This document shows positions 35,297 through 44,388 of a stretch of 64,000 nt of DNA, one piece after another. The position numbers and the translations under genes were made by a program. How positions within the stretch are numbered: position 1 is the first letter of the stretch; every line of letters begins with the position of its first letter. This DNA is from Chitinophaga niabensis (GTDB lineage: Bacteria > Bacteroidota > Bacteroidia > Chitinophagales > Chitinophagaceae). Below the pieces are notes generated by a model, which did not search any database, had not been told where the DNA came from, and saw nothing but the letters and a program-made list of their open reading frames with translations. The stretch is from contig NZ_CP154260.1 in NCBI RefSeq assembly GCF_039545795.1, positions 2,671,001-2,735,000 on the forward strand, in the 5' to 3' direction.

Positions 35297-36505
35297 ATGA
35301 GCAACCGGAAATTATTTTACCTGAATGGCAAGGTACAACATTATGCCTGGGGAGGTTTCACCTACATCCCGCAACTACTGGGACTGCCGGCATCTGAGCA
35401 ACCCAGCGCGGAATACTGGATGGGAGCACATCAGAGTGCACCGTCTACCTTACAGGCCTCATCCGGCCCTTTGTTATTAAATGCCTATATAGCAGAAAAC
35501 CCTGCTGAGGTATTGGGCACAAAAGCTGCTGAACGTTTCGGCGAACTGCCTTACCTGTTCAAGATCCTGGATGTGAAGGACATGCTCTCTATCCAGGTGC
35601 ATCCTACCAAAGCAGAAGCAGAAAAAGGATTTGCTGCTGAAAATGAAGCGGGTATTCCCCTCACGGCATCCAACCGCAACTATAAAGATGCCAATCACAA
35701 ACCGGAGATCATGGTAGCCCTCAGCGATTTCTGGCTGCTGCATGGTTTTCTGCCGGAACCACAACTGAAAAAAGTACTGCAGACGGTACCTGAACTGCAG
35801 TCGTTCGCCCCGGTCTTTGAAACAGAAGGATACAAAGGTTTATATAAAGCAGTAATGGAACTGCCACAGGAAGAGATCAATACCCTCCTCCGCCCGCTGG
35901 CAGAAAGGGTACTCCCCTCCTATGCCGCAGGTACCCTGGAAAAAAGCGATCCCGCTTTCTGGACGGCCCGCGCCATTTCAAATGATCCGGAAGGCCTGAA
36001 CCGTCTGGACCGTGGCATCTTTTCCATCTACTTCTTCAACATCGTGAACGCCAAACCCGGAGACGCCGTATTCCAGGATGCCGGCATTCCCCATGCTTAC
36101 CTGGAAGGTCAGAATGCGGAGCTGATGGCCAATTCAGACAATGTGTTACGTGGCGGGCTTACTCCCAAACATATTGATGTGGAAGAACTGCTAAAACATA
36201 CCCGTTTTGAAGCAGTACAACCCAATATCCTCAAAGGAGAATCCATCCATAATGGCCAGGAACGCATCTATCCTACCCCTGCACCGGATTTTGTGATCAG
36301 CCAGATCAGCCTTAAACCCGGTGAAGTATATCAACATACCGCCGCCGCTCCTGAAACATGGATCGTATTAAACGGGGAAGGCGTGGTAAAAGGCTCTGCA
36401 GAACTGCCCCTGAAAAAAGGCACTTCTGTATTTGCTGCCATCGGGGAAAGTTACACCCTCACGGCCACGACTGAATTAAGCGTGTTTAAAGCATCTATTC
36501 CTTAA
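35297..36505 (+). CDS. manA: Mannose-6-phosphate isomerase, class I
   Basis: Interconverts fructose-6-phosphate and mannose-6-phosphate. 402 residues with zinc-ligand motifs: LSIQVHPTKAEAEKGF, HKPEIMVAL and GIPHAYLEGQNAELMANSDN. The ATG at 35297 gives the standard start (MSNRKLFYLNGKVQHYAWGG); the frame is open further upstream but lacks family similarity. A TATTTTTA (35271-35278) is close to a -7 box. Confidence 0.95.
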   Translation: MSNRKLFYLNGKVQHYAWGGFTYIPQLLGLPASEQPSAEYWMGAHQSAPSTLQASSGPLLLNAYIAENPAEVLGTKAAERFGELPYLFKILDVKDMLSIQVHPTKAEAEKGFAAENEAGIPLTASNRNYKDANHKPEIMVALSDFWLLHGFLPEPQLKKVLQTVPELQSFAPVFETEGYKGLYKAVMELPQEEINTLLRPLAERVLPSYAAGTLEKSDPAFWTARAISNDPEGLNRLDRGIFSIYFFNIVNAKPGDAVFQDAGIPHAYLEGQNAELMANSDNVLRGGLTPKHIDVEELLKHTRFEAVQPNILKGESIHNGQERIYPTPAPDFVISQISLKPGEVYQHTAAAPETWIVLNGEGVVKGSAELPLKKGTSVFAAIGESYTLTATTELSVFKASIP

Positions 36506-36510
36506 TTGAT

Positions 36511-36518
36511 TATATTTG
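36511..36518 (+). promoter_or_regulatory. -7 box upstream of the DUF6580-like gene
   Basis: TATATTTG, perfect TAnnTTTG, 26 nt before the ATG at 36545; supports that start over codons at 36506. Confidence 0.5.
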
Positions 36519-36544
36519 TACTGTCAACAAAAGCAGCATCTTGC

Positions 36545-37138
36545 ATGAAGAAAGAAACTACATCTAAAGTACTCCTGATCGCAGGCCTTATTTTTCTGAC
36601 CATCCTCGGACGGTTGTTTACCAATTACATGCAGATCTACAACTTCACTGCTGTAGGCGCAGGTGCATTGTTTGCAGGAGTTGTGTTCAAAGATAAACGT
36701 TATGCTTACCTCGTTCCACTGGTAGCTCTCCTCCTGAGTGATGTGTTCTTTGAACTGTTCACAGAGATCCAGGGTTTCTATGGCAGCGGAGAACAGCTCT
36801 TTGTTTATGGCGCTTTCATACTCACCACCTTTATTGGTACCCGTATTAAGAAAGCCAAACCCGGTAATATCCTGCTCGCATCTATTGGTGCGGGTGTGCT
36901 GTTTTTCCTCTTATCCAACCTGGGCACATTCATTTTCAGGGACACGTATCCGCATACCTTCAGCGGCCTGATGACCTGCTACCTTTCTGCCATTCCTTTC
37001 TACAAGAATAGCCTGTTCGGTAGCTTTGCCCTGAATACCATAATGGGGAATGTGTTTTACAGCGGGATCCTTTTTGGAGCTTATGCTTTACTGAAACCAG
37101 TGTTCGTAAAACAGCATGAGCAACAACAATTAGCGTAA
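36545..37138 (+). CDS. Membrane protein, DUF6580-like
   Basis: 197 residues with five to six hydrophobic helices (LLIAGLIFLTILGRLFTNYM, FTAVGAGALFAGVVF, LVPLVALLLSDVFFELF). The pattern FTAVGAGALFAG ... LLSDVFFE is that of the DUF6580 family, which looks like the substrate-binding (S) subunits of ECF vitamin transporters. No T, A or A' subunit is nearby, so function is unknown. Ends at a terminator. Confidence 0.65.
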   Translation: MKKETTSKVLLIAGLIFLTILGRLFTNYMQIYNFTAVGAGALFAGVVFKDKRYAYLVPLVALLLSDVFFELFTEIQGFYGSGEQLFVYGAFILTTFIGTRIKKAKPGNILLASIGAGVLFFLLSNLGTFIFRDTYPHTFSGLMTCYLSAIPFYKNSLFGSFALNTIMGNVFYSGILFGAYALLKPVFVKQHEQQQLA

Positions 37139-37155
37139 GAGAACTGATCTAAGAT

Positions 37156-37195
37156 ACCAGCCGTTTCAGCTATGCTGGAACGGCTTTTTTTTATG
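37156..37195 (+). terminator. Terminator after the DUF6580-like gene
   Basis: AGCCGTTTCAGC pairs with GCTGGAACGGCT (one G-T pair) around TAT and is followed by TTTTTTT. Confidence 0.88.
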
Positions 37196-37329
37196 GGGTT
37201 CCTATAAGATTCCAATGCTTGACATAGGCTCGACATAGGGTCAGGATTCGTTACTCCTTTGTTGGAGGGACCTTATGTCATTGTTACCGGATAGAAGGAT
37301 TGAAATGTCAGTGGGTGGGGATAACTACG

Positions 37330-37384
37330 CTTTATGTCTACTTTATCTCTACTTTATGTATGCTTTATGTATGCTTTATCTCCC
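37330..37384. repeat. 11-bp tandem repeat overlapping the DUF71 gene end
   Basis: Five 11-bp units: CTTTATGTCTA, CTTTATCTCTA, CTTTATGTATG, CTTTATGTATG and CTTTATCTCCC. The last two lie in the coding sequence of the minus-strand DUF71 gene (codons for EIKHT); each TTTA gives a potential TAA on that strand, and the used stop is at 37365-37367. No spacer sequence. Confidence 0.85.
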
Positions 37385-38021
37385 ATTGAAGGAACCAGTA
37401 TTCCTCATGCCTCACCTTCGTAAACCCGGGCAACTGCACCGGCACGGCAAACAAAGGGCAATCCACTACTACAGTATGGAACTCCCCGTTCTCCCCGCAT
37501 ACATCCACGCCTTTCTCCTCCAGTTCCGCTATCAGCACATCATCCAGGATCCGGCCCAGGAAACTTTCCCCCAGATGGGTATTACAGGATACGATCATAC
37601 ACCGGATCCCTTCCTGCAACATGCGGTATACCAGCAATTTACGTTCCAGTTGCCACAAAGGTAAAAGGGCTTCCAGCCCGGCAGCAGCACATACCTTTTC
37701 CTCCCAGTCCCGGTGCGCCTGCAGATCAATATCTCCAAACACGGCAGCGGAAGCAGCATACTCCTGCTTTAAGTCTTTTAACTGTGTAACAAAGTTGGCT
37801 TCGTAATCCTGCCAGCTGCTGGCAATGGTAGTAAGCGGCAAACCGGCTGCGGCAGCCTGTTGTTGAAGGATGGAGGAAGGGAGGCCATGGGACCGGGAGA
37901 TCTGGCCGTTTTCATTCATCACATTCAGGAGTGCAACCGGACGGTAACCCTGTTGCACAGCCTGCATGAGTGCGAAACAGCTATCTTTACCGCCGCTCCA
38001 GGAGCAAATAATATTAGTCAT
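37365..38021 (-). CDS. DUF71 ATP-pyrophosphatase (diphthine-ammonia ligase family)
   Basis: 218 residues. Starts MTNIICSWSGGKDSCFAL with the PP-loop SGGKDS, then VFGDIDLQAHRDWEEKVC, and ends with CGENGEFHTVVVDCPLF, all signatures of the DUF71/Dph6 family. Archaea and eukaryotes use it to amidate diphthine on EF2; bacteria lack diphthamide, so the bacterial substrate is unknown. The C-terminal codons lie in an 11-bp repeat and the region before the start codon is another repeat (38021-38205) that keeps the frame open to an ATG at 38156. Confidence 0.88.
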   Translation of the reverse strand: MTNIICSWSGGKDSCFALMQAVQQGYRPVALLNVMNENGQISRSHGLPSSILQQQAAAAGLPLTTIASSWQDYEANFVTQLKDLKQEYAASAAVFGDIDLQAHRDWEEKVCAAAGLEALLPLWQLERKLLVYRMLQEGIRCMIVSCNTHLGESFLGRILDDVLIAELEEKGVDVCGENGEFHTVVVDCPLFAVPVQLPGFTKVRHEEYWFLQWEIKHT

Positions 38022-38200
38022 GTAATTTGAGAAGAAATGGGAACGTTCTGCGATCCGGTTATGCCGGCCATCTGAATTTGAGAAGAAATGGAAACTTTCT
38101 GCCATCCAGCCATGCAAAAGAACACTTCTCTTCTGCAGCCAGGTTATGTTCGTCATCTAAATTTGAGAAGAAACCAGCACTTCTTTCCGCATGCCGCCTC
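38021..38200. repeat. Tandem repeat carrying start codons of the DUF71 gene
   Basis: The block AATTTGAGAAGAAATGG (plus strand) occurs at 38024 and 38075 and, with changes, at 38160. A second block TTCTGCNATCCNG recurs at 38046, 38097 and 38131. On the minus strand each AATTTGAG block sits just before an ATG (38156, 38072, 38021), all in the same frame (spacings 84 and 51 nt). It lies between lepA and the DUF71 gene, which are co-directional. Confidence 0.8.
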
Positions 38201-38205
38201 TGCCT

Positions 38206-39999
38206 CTAATCATCCAGTTTCAACACAGCGAGGAACGCTTCCTGCGGCACCTCTACGTTACCGATCTGACGCATCCGTTTCTTACCCTCTTTCTGCTTTT
38301 CCAGCAGTTTACGCTTACGGGAAATATCACCACCATAACATTTGGCAGTAACGTCTTTCCGCATAGCGCTGATGGTTTCACGGGCTACGATCTTAGCGCC
38401 GATAGCTGCCTGGATGGCAATCATGAATTGCTGGCGTGGCAACAGTTCTTTCAGCTTTTCGCAGAGTTTGCGGCCAAAATCATGTGCACGGCTGCGATGG
38501 ATCAATGCGCTGAGGGCATCCACCTTCTCACCGTTCAGCAGGATATCCATTTTAACGATATCACTGTCGCGGAAGCCGATAGGGTTATAATCGAAAGAAG
38601 CATAACCGCGGGTCTGGCTCTTCAGTTTATCATAGAAGTCAAAAACGATCTCTGTGAGCGGCAATTCAAAGATCAGCTCTACGCGTGTGGTAGTGAGATA
38701 GCTCTGGTTCACCAGGATACCTCTTTTACCCAGGCAAAGCGTCATGATATTACCGATGTAATCAGGTTTGGTGATGATCTGTGCGCGGATGAACGGTTCC
38801 TCAATGCGTTCCAGCTTAGTGGGGTCCGGCATTTCCGCAGGGTTGTTCACAATGATCACCTTTTCCTTTGTATCGTATGCAATGAAGCCCACGTTCGGAA
38901 CCGTTGTGATAACGGTTTGATTGAATTCACGTTCTAAACGTTCCTGGATGATCTCCATGTGCAGCATGCCAAGGAATCCGCAACGGAAACCAAAACCAAG
39001 TGCCTGTGAAGTTTCCAGCTCGTAAGTAAGGGAAGCATCGTTCAGCTGGAGTTTGTCCATACAATCCCGCAACTCCTCGAAATCTTCTGTTACTACAGGG
39101 AAAATACCGGCAAATACCATCGGCTTCACCTCTTCAAAACCATCAATGGCAGTCTCGGAGGGATTGTTAGCCAGGGTAATGGTATCCCCTACTTTTACTT
39201 CTTTGGCGTTTTTGATACCGGTAATAATGTATCCCACATCCCCGCAGTTCACCGTATCCCTGGGGAGCAGCCCCAGGCCAAGGATCCCTACTTCTGCCGC
39301 TTCATATTCCATGCCCGTGTTCACGAACCGGATCTTATCACCTTTTCTAATACTGCCGTTGAAAATGCGGAAATACGCAATGATACCTCTGAAAGAATTG
39401 AATACACTGTCAAAGATCAGGGCTTGCAATGGTGCTTCCTGTTCTCCTTTAGGAGCCGGAATACGATGTACAATAGCCTCCAGGATCTCTTCAATGCCTA
39501 TGCCGGACTTACCGGAAGCCAGCAGGATATCTTCTGGTTTCACCCCGATCAGTTCAATGATCTGGTCTTTTACTTCCTCAATCATGGCACCTTCCATATC
39601 GATCTTGTTGATCACGGGAATGATCTCCAGGTCGTTTTCGAGGGCCAGGTACAGGTTGGAAATTGTTTGTGCCTGGATACCCTGTGCAGCATCTACCAGC
39701 AGCAGCGCACCTTCACAGGCCGCGAGCGCGCGGGAAACCTCATAGGAGAAATCCACGTGGCCGGGGGTATCGATCAGGTTAAATATGATCTGTTCGCCAT
39801 TTTTGGCGGTATATTTCATTTGAATAGCATGGCTCTTGATGGTGATACCTTTCTCCCTTTCGAGGTCCATATCATCCAACACCTGCGCCTGCATGTCGCG
39901 ATCGGAAATGGTATTGGTAAATTGTAATAAACGGTCCGCCAGCGTGCTCTTACCGTGGTCAATATGTGCAATAATGCAAAAATTCCGGATATTCTTCAT
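38206..39999 (-). CDS. lepA: Elongation factor 4 (LepA)
   Basis: Ribosomal back-translocase-like GTPase. 597 residues: G1 AHIDHGKST near residues 8-16, G2/G3 [14 protein letters not shown] and [17 protein letters not shown]4 NKIDM, then the LepA-specific C-terminal domain ([20 protein letters not shown] ... [20 protein letters not shown]). The ATG at 39999 ([10 protein letters not shown]) fits the family. The stop TAG lies just outside the repeat at 38021-38200. Confidence 0.97.
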   Translation of the reverse strand: MKNIRNFCIIAHIDHGKSTLADRLLQFTNTISDRDMQAQVLDDMDLEREKGITIKSHAIQMKYTAKNGEQIIFNLIDTPGHVDFSYEVSRALAACEGALLLVDAAQGIQAQTISNLYLALENDLEIIPVINKIDMEGAMIEEVKDQIIELIGVKPEDILLASGKSGIGIEEILEAIVHRIPAPKGEQEAPLQALIFDSVFNSFRGIIAYFRIFNGSIRKGDKIRFVNTGMEYEAAEVGILGLGLLPRDTVNCGDVGYIITGIKNAKEVKVGDTITLANNPSETAIDGFEEVKPMVFAGIFPVVTEDFEELRDCMDKLQLNDASLTYELETSQALGFGFRCGFLGMLHMEIIQERLEREFNQTVITTVPNVGFIAYDTKEKVIIVNNPAEMPDPTKLERIEEPFIRAQIITKPDYIGNIMTLCLGKRGILVNQSYLTTTRVELIFELPLTEIVFDFYDKLKSQTRGYASFDYNPIGFRDSDIVKMDILLNGEKVDALSALIHRSRAHDFGRKLCEKLKELLPRQQFMIAIQAAIGAKIVARETISAMRKDVTAKCYGGDISRKRKLLEKQKEGKKRMRQIGNVEVPQEAFLAVLKLDD

Positions 40000-40168
40000 A
40001 TAATACAAGATCAATCACGAATTAGCCTCAAATTGTATCAATCTTTAATTCGTAATTGACAATTCGCAACTGTGATAAGCTGCAAAGGTATTAAATTTTA
40101 GACTTCTTTCATGTGTGGCTACCCTCTTATTGCGTCTATTTCTTTACATTTAATACAAAAAATACACC

Positions 40169-40426
40169 ATGGCACTGCAACAATTATTTGAGGAGGCGGT
40201 AGCAACCAGCAAAACACTGGACACCAAACCGGATAACGACATCCTGCTGCAATTGTATTCTTTATACAAACAATCCACAGAAGGAGATATTAACATTGAG
40301 CCGCCTGCCAATATGTTCGATTTTGTTGGAAAAGCCAAGTTTGATGCATGGACCAATCTGAAAGGAAAAAGCAAGGAAGACGCTATGCAGGACTACATCA
40401 ACCTCGTGAATAAGTTGAAAGGATGA
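40169..40426 (+). CDS. Acyl-CoA-binding protein
   Basis: 85 residues forming one complete ACBP four-helix bundle: LLQLYSLYKQSTEGD, FDFVGKAKFDAWTNLKGKS and DAMQDYINLVNKLK. Binds long-chain acyl-CoA esters in the cytoplasm. Mostly a eukaryotic family but common in Bacteroidota. rocD follows 25 nt later with its own promoter. Confidence 0.95.
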   Translation: MALQQLFEEAVATSKTLDTKPDNDILLQLYSLYKQSTEGDINIEPPANMFDFVGKAKFDAWTNLKGKSKEDAMQDYINLVNKLKG

Positions 40427-40444
40427 AGTAATTGAGTAACTTTG
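40415..40444 (+). promoter_or_regulatory. Promoter of rocD
   Basis: TTG at 40415-40417, 19-nt spacer, TAACTTTG at 40437-40444; both elements and spacing fit the Bacteroidota consensus. The box ends 7 nt before the rocD ATG, implying a nearly leaderless mRNA. The -33 part lies inside the end of the ACBP gene. Confidence 0.6.
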
Positions 40445-40451
40445 AGAGATT

Positions 40452-41687
40452 ATGGTACCCAATTATACGATCAGCGAAAAGACGCAACATTTCCTCGGAC
40501 TTGAAGAACAATACGGCGCGCACAATTACCATCCCTTACCGGTAGTGCTTACCCGTGGCGAAGGAGTATTTGTTTGGGATGTGGACGGTAAACGTTATTA
40601 CGATTTCTTATCAGGATATTCCGCCGTAAACCAGGGTCATTGCCACCCTAAGATTGTAGCGGCACTGGTGGAACAGGCCAGTAAACTCACCCTCACTTCC
40701 CGCGCTTTTTACAGTGATCTGCTGGGAGAATACACACAGTACATCACACGTTATTTTGGGTACGATAAGGTATTACCAATGAATACCGGCGTGGAAGCCG
40801 TTGAAACCGCCCTGAAGCTTTGCCGCAAATGGGGTTACATGGTAAAAGGCATCCCGGAGAACAAAGCAAAGATCATCGTTTGCGCAGACAATTTCCATGG
40901 CCGCACATTGAACGTAGTGTCCTTCAGCACCGATCCTGTAGCCCGCAAAAACTTCGGCCCCTACATGCCCGGTTATGAAGTGATCCCCTACAACAACCTG
41001 CCCGCTTTGGAAAAAGCCCTGCAGGACCCTGATGTGGCTGGTTTTATGGTAGAACCCATCCAGGGCGAAGCCGGCGTAAAAGTACCTGACCAGGGATATT
41101 TATCCAACGCACGGCAATATTGCAGCGATGCAGGCGTATTATTTATAGCAGATGAAATTCAGACAGGATTGGCCCGCACGGGAAAGATGCTGGCCTGCGA
41201 TCATGAAAATGTTCGTCCTGATATACTGATCCTCGGTAAAGCCCTTTCCGGCGGCATGTTACCTGTATCCGCAGTACTGGCTGATGATGAGATCATGCTC
41301 ACCATCAAACCAGGCGAACATGGTTCCACCTACGGCGGAAATCCTTTAGCCTGTAAAGTGGCCATGACGGCACTGGAAGTATTACGTACAGAACAGATGG
41401 CAGAGAACGCTGTGAAGATGGGTGAATTATTAAGGAAAGGAATTACAGACATTCAATCTCCGCATATCAGTATCGTTAGGGGAAAAGGTCTCCTGAATGC
41501 CATCATCATCAATCATCCGCATGAGGATGCTGCCTGGGAGCTATGCCTGGCACTGAAAGAGAACGGGCTGCTGGCCAAGCCCACACATGGGGATAAGATC
41601 CGCTTCGCTCCTCCCCTTGTGATCAATGCCACACAGATCAGCGATTGTGTGAGCATCATAAAAAAGAGCCTTGAAACACTAGACTAA
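40452..41687 (+). CDS. rocD: Ornithine aminotransferase
   Basis: Transfers the delta-amino group of ornithine to 2-oxoglutarate to give glutamate semialdehyde. 411 residues, class III PLP aminotransferase: [19 protein letters not shown] at the N-terminus (ornithine aminotransferase type), [39 protein letters not shown] and [13 protein letters not shown] with the PLP lysine. Full length. Confidence 0.95.
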   Translation: MVPNYTISEKTQHFLGLEEQYGAHNYHPLPVVLTRGEGVFVWDVDGKRYYDFLSGYSAVNQGHCHPKIVAALVEQASKLTLTSRAFYSDLLGEYTQYITRYFGYDKVLPMNTGVEAVETALKLCRKWGYMVKGIPENKAKIIVCADNFHGRTLNVVSFSTDPVARKNFGPYMPGYEVIPYNNLPALEKALQDPDVAGFMVEPIQGEAGVKVPDQGYLSNARQYCSDAGVLFIADEIQTGLARTGKMLACDHENVRPDILILGKALSGGMLPVSAVLADDEIMLTIKPGEHGSTYGGNPLACKVAMTALEVLRTEQMAENAVKMGELLRKGITDIQSPHISIVRGKGLLNAIIINHPHEDAAWELCLALKENGLLAKPTHGDKIRFAPPLVINATQISDCVSIIKKSLETLD

Positions 41688-41694
41688 TTGCATT

Positions 41695-42339
41695 ATGGAC
41701 ATACGCAATAAAGCAGCGATACGTAGCTCCGGATGGAGAACTGATCTGTTGATCGGCTTCCCTGACGGCTTATTGCTGTTATTATTCACCACACAGATCC
41801 TGCATGGCAAAAGCCTTACAGTACAAGCTTTTTACTCCCTGCATATCCTGATCCTGGGCATCGCCACCCTGTTGATGATGATTGCCGTTTTTCGCGCTAA
41901 CCGCGGAGATGATCATGATGATGAAGGCAAGATGTCCAAAGAAGAGCAACAAAGACTGCAAAAGCTGGATATCTCCCAGGGTACCATTGAGCACATTGCA
42001 GATGAAATGAAAAAGGACCAGGAGCAGTGGGAAAATACCCTACAGGAAGAAAATGTACAGTTACAACAATTTGGTCTTGCCCATGCCCTGAGAAGCACAC
42101 TGGCTACCGGTGCATTCTTTTTACTGGGAGGCCTCATCGCTTTTGTGCCCTACCTGGCACAGGAGAATTTCACAAAAGCATCTGAACTCAGCCTTACACT
42201 CAGCATCTTTGCCCTGCTGTTCTTTGCATATCTGAAATCACGCATCACAGGGCAACACATTACCCGCATGGCTTTGCGTTATGTGCTTACCGGCGGATTA
42301 GTGATCTTAGCCTCTTACCTGATAGCCATCGCTATTTAA
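41695..42339 (+). CDS. VIT1/CCC1-like membrane protein
   Basis: 214 residues. The first helix region DLLIGFPDGLLLLLF carries the Asp of VIT/CCC1 iron-manganese transporters; an acidic cytoplasmic helical insert (about residues 75-130, EEQQRLQKL ... EMKKDQEQWENTLQEENVQL) corresponds to their metal-binding domain; then three more helices (LRSTLATGAFFLLGGLIAFV). Somewhat reduced compared with family members of about 230-250 residues. 7 nt after rocD, and overlapping the end of the opposite gene by 8 nt. Confidence 0.75.
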   Translation: MDIRNKAAIRSSGWRTDLLIGFPDGLLLLLFTTQILHGKSLTVQAFYSLHILILGIATLLMMIAVFRANRGDDHDDEGKMSKEEQQRLQKLDISQGTIEHIADEMKKDQEQWENTLQEENVQLQQFGLAHALRSTLATGAFFLLGGLIAFVPYLAQENFTKASELSLTLSIFALLFFAYLKSRITGQHITRMALRYVLTGGLVILASYLIAIAI

Positions 42340-42724
42340 CATGTTTGCGGCGATGTAACAACACACATGCGAATGCAATCACTGCTGCTCCAAGAGAGAG
42401 GAACAAACCAATTTTCTGTTCCGGGCAGATCCCCATTTCGCAACGGGAAAAGATGAGCATGTTCCGGAAATACCAGGCAGCGAGAAAAGCACTGGTGAAT
42501 AAATTAACCCGGGGAGACCATTCCTTATTGATCAGGAACAATACCAATACCATCACTGCTACCGCAATCCCCAGTTTTCCCGGTTCCCCAAAGCTGGAGC
42601 CCTTGGTGTTCATACCCGTGAACAAGAGTGTCTGCCCGTCTACATGAATACTGATCCAGGGAAGGAATGCACTGATTATAACGATGATGGAGGCGATGAC
42701 GCCAATAATACTGCTTTTGGTCAT
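42332..42724 (-). CDS. Small membrane protein of unknown function
   Basis: 130 residues with four hydrophobic helices (IIGVIASIIVIISAFLPWIS, LGIAVAVMVLVLFLI, FTSAFLAAWYFRNMLIF, LGAAVIAFACVLL) and a two-cysteine loop FSRCEMGICPEQ. Unrecognised. Overlaps the VIT-like gene by 8 nt at the 3' ends. Confidence 0.65.
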   Translation of the reverse strand: MTKSSIIGVIASIIVIISAFLPWISIHVDGQTLLFTGMNTKGSSFGEPGKLGIAVAVMVLVLFLINKEWSPRVNLFTSAFLAAWYFRNMLIFSRCEMGICPEQKIGLFLSLGAAVIAFACVLLHRRKHVK

Positions 42725-42763
42725 TACTCGGAATTAAAGCAGCAAAGTAAAAGTTTATAAACG

Positions 42764-42807
42764 AAAAAGAAAAACCGGGGTTGGTGAATTCCCCCAACCC
42801 CGGTTTG
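42764..42807 (-). terminator. Terminator of the haloperoxidase-like gene
   Basis: On the minus strand AAACCGGGGTTGG pairs with CCAACCCCGGTTT across GGGAATTCA, followed by TTCTTTTT. Confidence 0.88.
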
Positions 42808-42808
42808 C

Positions 42809-44143
42809 TTAATACTGCAGATCCAGTACCCGCCTGGCTATGTCAAAGCCGGTCTGTTTACCGGTCTCACTGTCGAACTCGTAATGGATACCACCATAGA
42901 CCCGGGAAATGGCCGCTTCATTGATCATGCTCTGAATGTTAATAAAGGAACGGGGAGCAAAACCCTCCGGTACTTTCTGCTGATCCGTGAAGGAGAAATT
43001 GCTTCCGAACCGGGCAATTAAAATGCTTCCGGCAGCTGCTGTAAATGTAGCATGGCCTGAAGTGTAAGCCGGGAAAGGCGGCGTGCCGATAGTGGGCATC
43101 CAGCTACTATCTATATAAGTACGGATGTAAGTAACAGGGCGTAACAAGTTATACCTGTACTTGTACTTCCAGCAAAGGATCCCCGCATCGTTCAAACTGA
43201 TACCTACCTGTGCAAAGAGCCTGGCTGCGGAAGCAAGACTTAAATTCTTTTCAACCGCCAGCTGTGCTGCAATCGCAACCAGGTGACCCGGTGGTGTAAA
43301 AGTACCTCCCCCGTCTGCCCAATACCTGGCAATCAGGTTTTCTTCCGGCGTTTGTGTAGTGCCTTTCAGATAAACCGCTAATGCGCTCTGATAAAATGCA
43401 GAAGAAGTAGCGGTTGAAAATGCAGGCGGCGGAATGTTTACCGTAAAAGGCCCTACCAACGTACGGTTATTTCCCCAATAAGGTAATAAAGCACGCTGAA
43501 ATGCTGGAGGTGTAGGCACCCACAAACCAGGCCCAACCGGCGGAACATAATCAGTGGGAAAGTTATTCAAATAACCATCCTTACCACCATCACCAACAGA
43601 CCATTGATGAATAGCTGTAGCCACCTGCCGGCCAAATGAAATGGAACGGCTCACTACATCAGGGTGACAGGTATCCGCATATAATTGCAGGTTATCATCT
43701 TCCAGCTGTGTAATTAACTGCAGGTTAGCTGCACTGGCATTGGGGAACAAACTCCTGATGATCTGCGCCATAGCACTATTGGCAGCGATCGCGTAGTTAT
43801 AACGTTTCCATCTGTCTGGTTTAGGAACATAACGCAACGCATTTAACTGGCCGCTTAATGACTGGCCTGCAGCTACGGCTTCATGTAAAGTAATACCTGT
43901 ATAGGCAATGGCACGTGCAGCCACAGGAGGCGAAAAACCGCCGGTTTCTCTGATCAGCTTCAACTCCAGCTGATACCAGGAAACAGGCACGGCCGTTTCT
44001 CCCGTTGAGGAAGATAGCTCAGCCACTACGGCTTTCTTTTCAATAATAACAGGATCAGGTGGCACATCCTGTTTCTTGCAGGTCACCATGCCCGCTACAA
44101 TCAATAGCAGGCACCCGATCAGGGGCAAACGAATAGATCTCAT
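42809..44143 (-). CDS. Vanadium-dependent haloperoxidase-like (PAP2) lipoprotein
   Basis: 444 residues with a lipoprotein signal (GMVTC, Cys about residue 22). The C-terminal half has the PAP2/vanadium haloperoxidase phosphate- or vanadate-binding set: YKYRYNLLRPVTY (Lys, Arg), FPAYTSGHATFTAA (Ser-Gly-His) and RVYGGIHYEFD (Arg, His). Such proteins are phosphatases or haloperoxidases; which one cannot be judged from sequence. The ATG at 44143 begins the lipoprotein signal. Single-gene unit with its own terminator. Confidence 0.87.
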   Translation of the reverse strand: MRSIRLPLIGCLLLIVAGMVTCKKQDVPPDPVIIEKKAVVAELSSSTGETAVPVSWYQLELKLIRETGGFSPPVAARAIAYTGITLHEAVAAGQSLSGQLNALRYVPKPDRWKRYNYAIAANSAMAQIIRSLFPNASAANLQLITQLEDDNLQLYADTCHPDVVSRSISFGRQVATAIHQWSVGDGGKDGYLNNFPTDYVPPVGPGLWVPTPPAFQRALLPYWGNNRTLVGPFTVNIPPPAFSTATSSAFYQSALAVYLKGTTQTPEENLIARYWADGGGTFTPPGHLVAIAAQLAVEKNLSLASAARLFAQVGISLNDAGILCWKYKYRYNLLRPVTYIRTYIDSSWMPTIGTPPFPAYTSGHATFTAAAGSILIARFGSNFSFTDQQKVPEGFAPRSFINIQSMINEAAISRVYGGIHYEFDSETGKQTGFDIARRVLDLQY

Positions 44144-44221
44144 TGTTTTTATTTTTTGAGTTAACAATACTCCGCTAAGGTATCAGTGGAGTACGCAATC
44201 TATTCGCGTTGCAGAAAAAAT

Positions 44222-44264
44222 CAAGGGGCTTGTCTCAAAAGAATGAGATAAGCCCCTTTTTTTA
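44222..44264. terminator. Bidirectional terminator between DPP IV and haloperoxidase genes
   Basis: GGGGCTTGTCTCA pairs with TGAGATAAGCCCC (one mismatch) across AAAGAA. On the plus side TTTTTTT follows; on the minus side TTGATTTTTT follows, which serves the DPP IV gene. Confidence 0.85.
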
Positions 44265-44270
44265 TTTCCT

Positions 44271-44388
44271 TAACGGCCTTTTACGGCCTTGTTACGGCCT
44301 TGTAATGGCCTTTTCTGGCCTCGTGACGGCCTTACCCGGCCTTGTAACGGCCTTGAACCGGCCTGATTCCCCAATTATACGGCCTCTC
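44271..44388. repeat. 10-11-bp GGCC-core tandem repeat at the DPP IV gene end
   Basis: About ten degenerate units with the core (A)CGGCCTT, for example TTACGGCCTTG, TTACGGCCTTG, TAATGGCCTTT, TCTGGCCTCG, TGACGGCCTTA, CCCGGCCTTG, TAACGGCCTTG. On the minus strand the unit AGGCCG also appears in the last codons of the DPP IV gene (CRPGAK). Immediately followed by the terminator hairpin. Confidence 0.85.

Noticed and set aside
38022..38156. A 45-residue N-terminal extension of the DUF71 protein as the main form
   Set aside because: The family starts at MxxxxSWSGGKDS and the extension is pure repeat; kept only as a possibility in the findings.
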